A DNA stretch of 13,059 nucleotides from an uncultured Bacteroidales bacterium (GTDB taxonomy: Bacteria > Bacteroidota > Bacteroidia > Bacteroidales > UBA932). The DNA is taken from the NCBI GenBank assembly GCA_934726455.1, contig CAKVDS010000054.1, forward strand, positions 1 through 13,059, read 5' to 3'. The position numbers were made by a program, and so were the translations under genes. Positions 12,690-13,059 of this stretch are shown piece after piece. Numbering within the stretch: the first letter of the stretch is position 1; each line of letters begins with the position of its first letter. The notes beneath the pieces are model-generated. The model was not told the DNA's origin and did no database searches. It saw only the letters and a list, made by a program, of their open reading frames with translations.

Positions 12690-13059
12690 GGGTGCAGGCC
12701 TCAGACGGGGCCGCAGGGCAGGTGGCCGAGCCAGGTGGGAGCGGATTCGCCGGAAAAGGCTCACACCTGGACGAGGGCACAGGCCACAGACGGGGCCGCA
12801 GGGCAAGCAGCCGAGCCAGGTGGGAGCGGAAATGCAGGAAAAGGCTCACACCTGGACGGGGTGCAGGCCTCAGACGGGGCCGCAGGGCAGGTGGCCGAGC
12901 CAGGTGGGAGCGGATTCGCCGGAAAATGCTCCTACCTGGACGGGGCAACAGCCGCAGACGGGGCCGCAGGGCAGGTGGCGGTGCCAGGTGGGAGCGGAAA
13001 TGCAGGAAAATGCTCCTACCTGGATGGGGCAGCGGCCACAGAGGGGGCTTCGGAGCAGG
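12690..13059 (+). repeat. Array D: at least four tandem 84/85-base hairpin repeats, continuing past the window
   Basis: Units begin at 12730, 12815, 12899 and 12983 (85, 84, 84 bases), preceded by a partial G-rich half from about 12690. The right arms are CTCACACC in the first two and CTCCTACC in the last two. Loops vary (GGATTCGCCGGAAAAG, GGAAATGCAGGAAAAG). The array runs off the window edge. It follows the tRNA operon with no downstream gene visible. Confidence 0.94.

Noticed and set aside
12397..12948. Minus-strand open frames across the palindromes and array D (for example 12477-12806 and 12637-12948)
   Set aside because: They are Arg/Pro-rich readings of the G-rich repeat and palindrome DNA, with no recognisable domain and no promoter.

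Overview
The window looks like a chromosomal segment of a GC-rich member of the Bacteroidota, most likely order Bacteroidales. The reasons are Bacteroidota-type promoters (TTG or TTTG, 20 bases, then TAnnTTTG) in front of several genes and the tRNAs, A/T-rich sequence rather than Shine-Dalgarno motifs before start codons, and a typical gene set: a two-FtsX-domain permease, a membrane-anchored LytTR regulator, an acyl-ACP thioesterase and a DUF486 protein. Genus cannot be fixed from the sequence alone. There is no phage, plasmid, CRISPR or transposase gene; the unusual content is intergenic.

Layout. 1-640: eight tandem copies of an 84-base hairpin repeat. 669-2671 (+): a coupled pair encoding a nucleoside 2-deoxyribosyltransferase-like protein with an odd repetitive N-terminus and a secreted alpha/beta hydrolase. 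2737-4730 (-): an operon of a 46-residue rubredoxin-like protein, rmlA and rmlD, read from a promoter at 4801-4831. 4823-5272 (-): a YqeY/GatB-like protein with its own promoter. 5350-5640: second repeat array. 5698-6309 (+): a six-helix DUF308/HdeD-like membrane protein, followed by a terminator and a single repeat copy. 6599-8941 (-): a large FtsX/MacB-type permease. 9129-9935 (-): a four-helix LytTR regulator. 10110-10823 (+): acyl-ACP thioesterase. 10827-11195 (-): DUF486 membrane protein. 11267-12133 (+): a short mannose-1-phosphate guanylyltransferase. 12202-12357 (+): two tRNA-Lys genes (TTT, CTT) with a strong promoter and terminator. 12536-12652: helically spaced GTGCGCAC palindromes. 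12690-13059: a third tandem array that runs out of the window.

Gene logic. rmlA and rmlD supply the first and last steps of dTDP-L-rhamnose synthesis, and the guanylyltransferase supplies GDP-mannose, so surface polysaccharide precursors are a theme; rmlB and rmlC are not here. The LytTR regulator probably controls the adjacent permease: two palindromes carrying LytTR-like half-sites, 22 bases apart, lie just upstream of a candidate permease promoter, and a terminator-like hairpin sits immediately before the permease start.

The most interesting signal is the 84-base repeat family: 16 copies at four loci, all in the same orientation whatever the flanking gene direction, each with a hairpin half and a G-rich variable half, two linked right-arm variants in equal number, and one spacer variant shared between arrays 12 kb apart.
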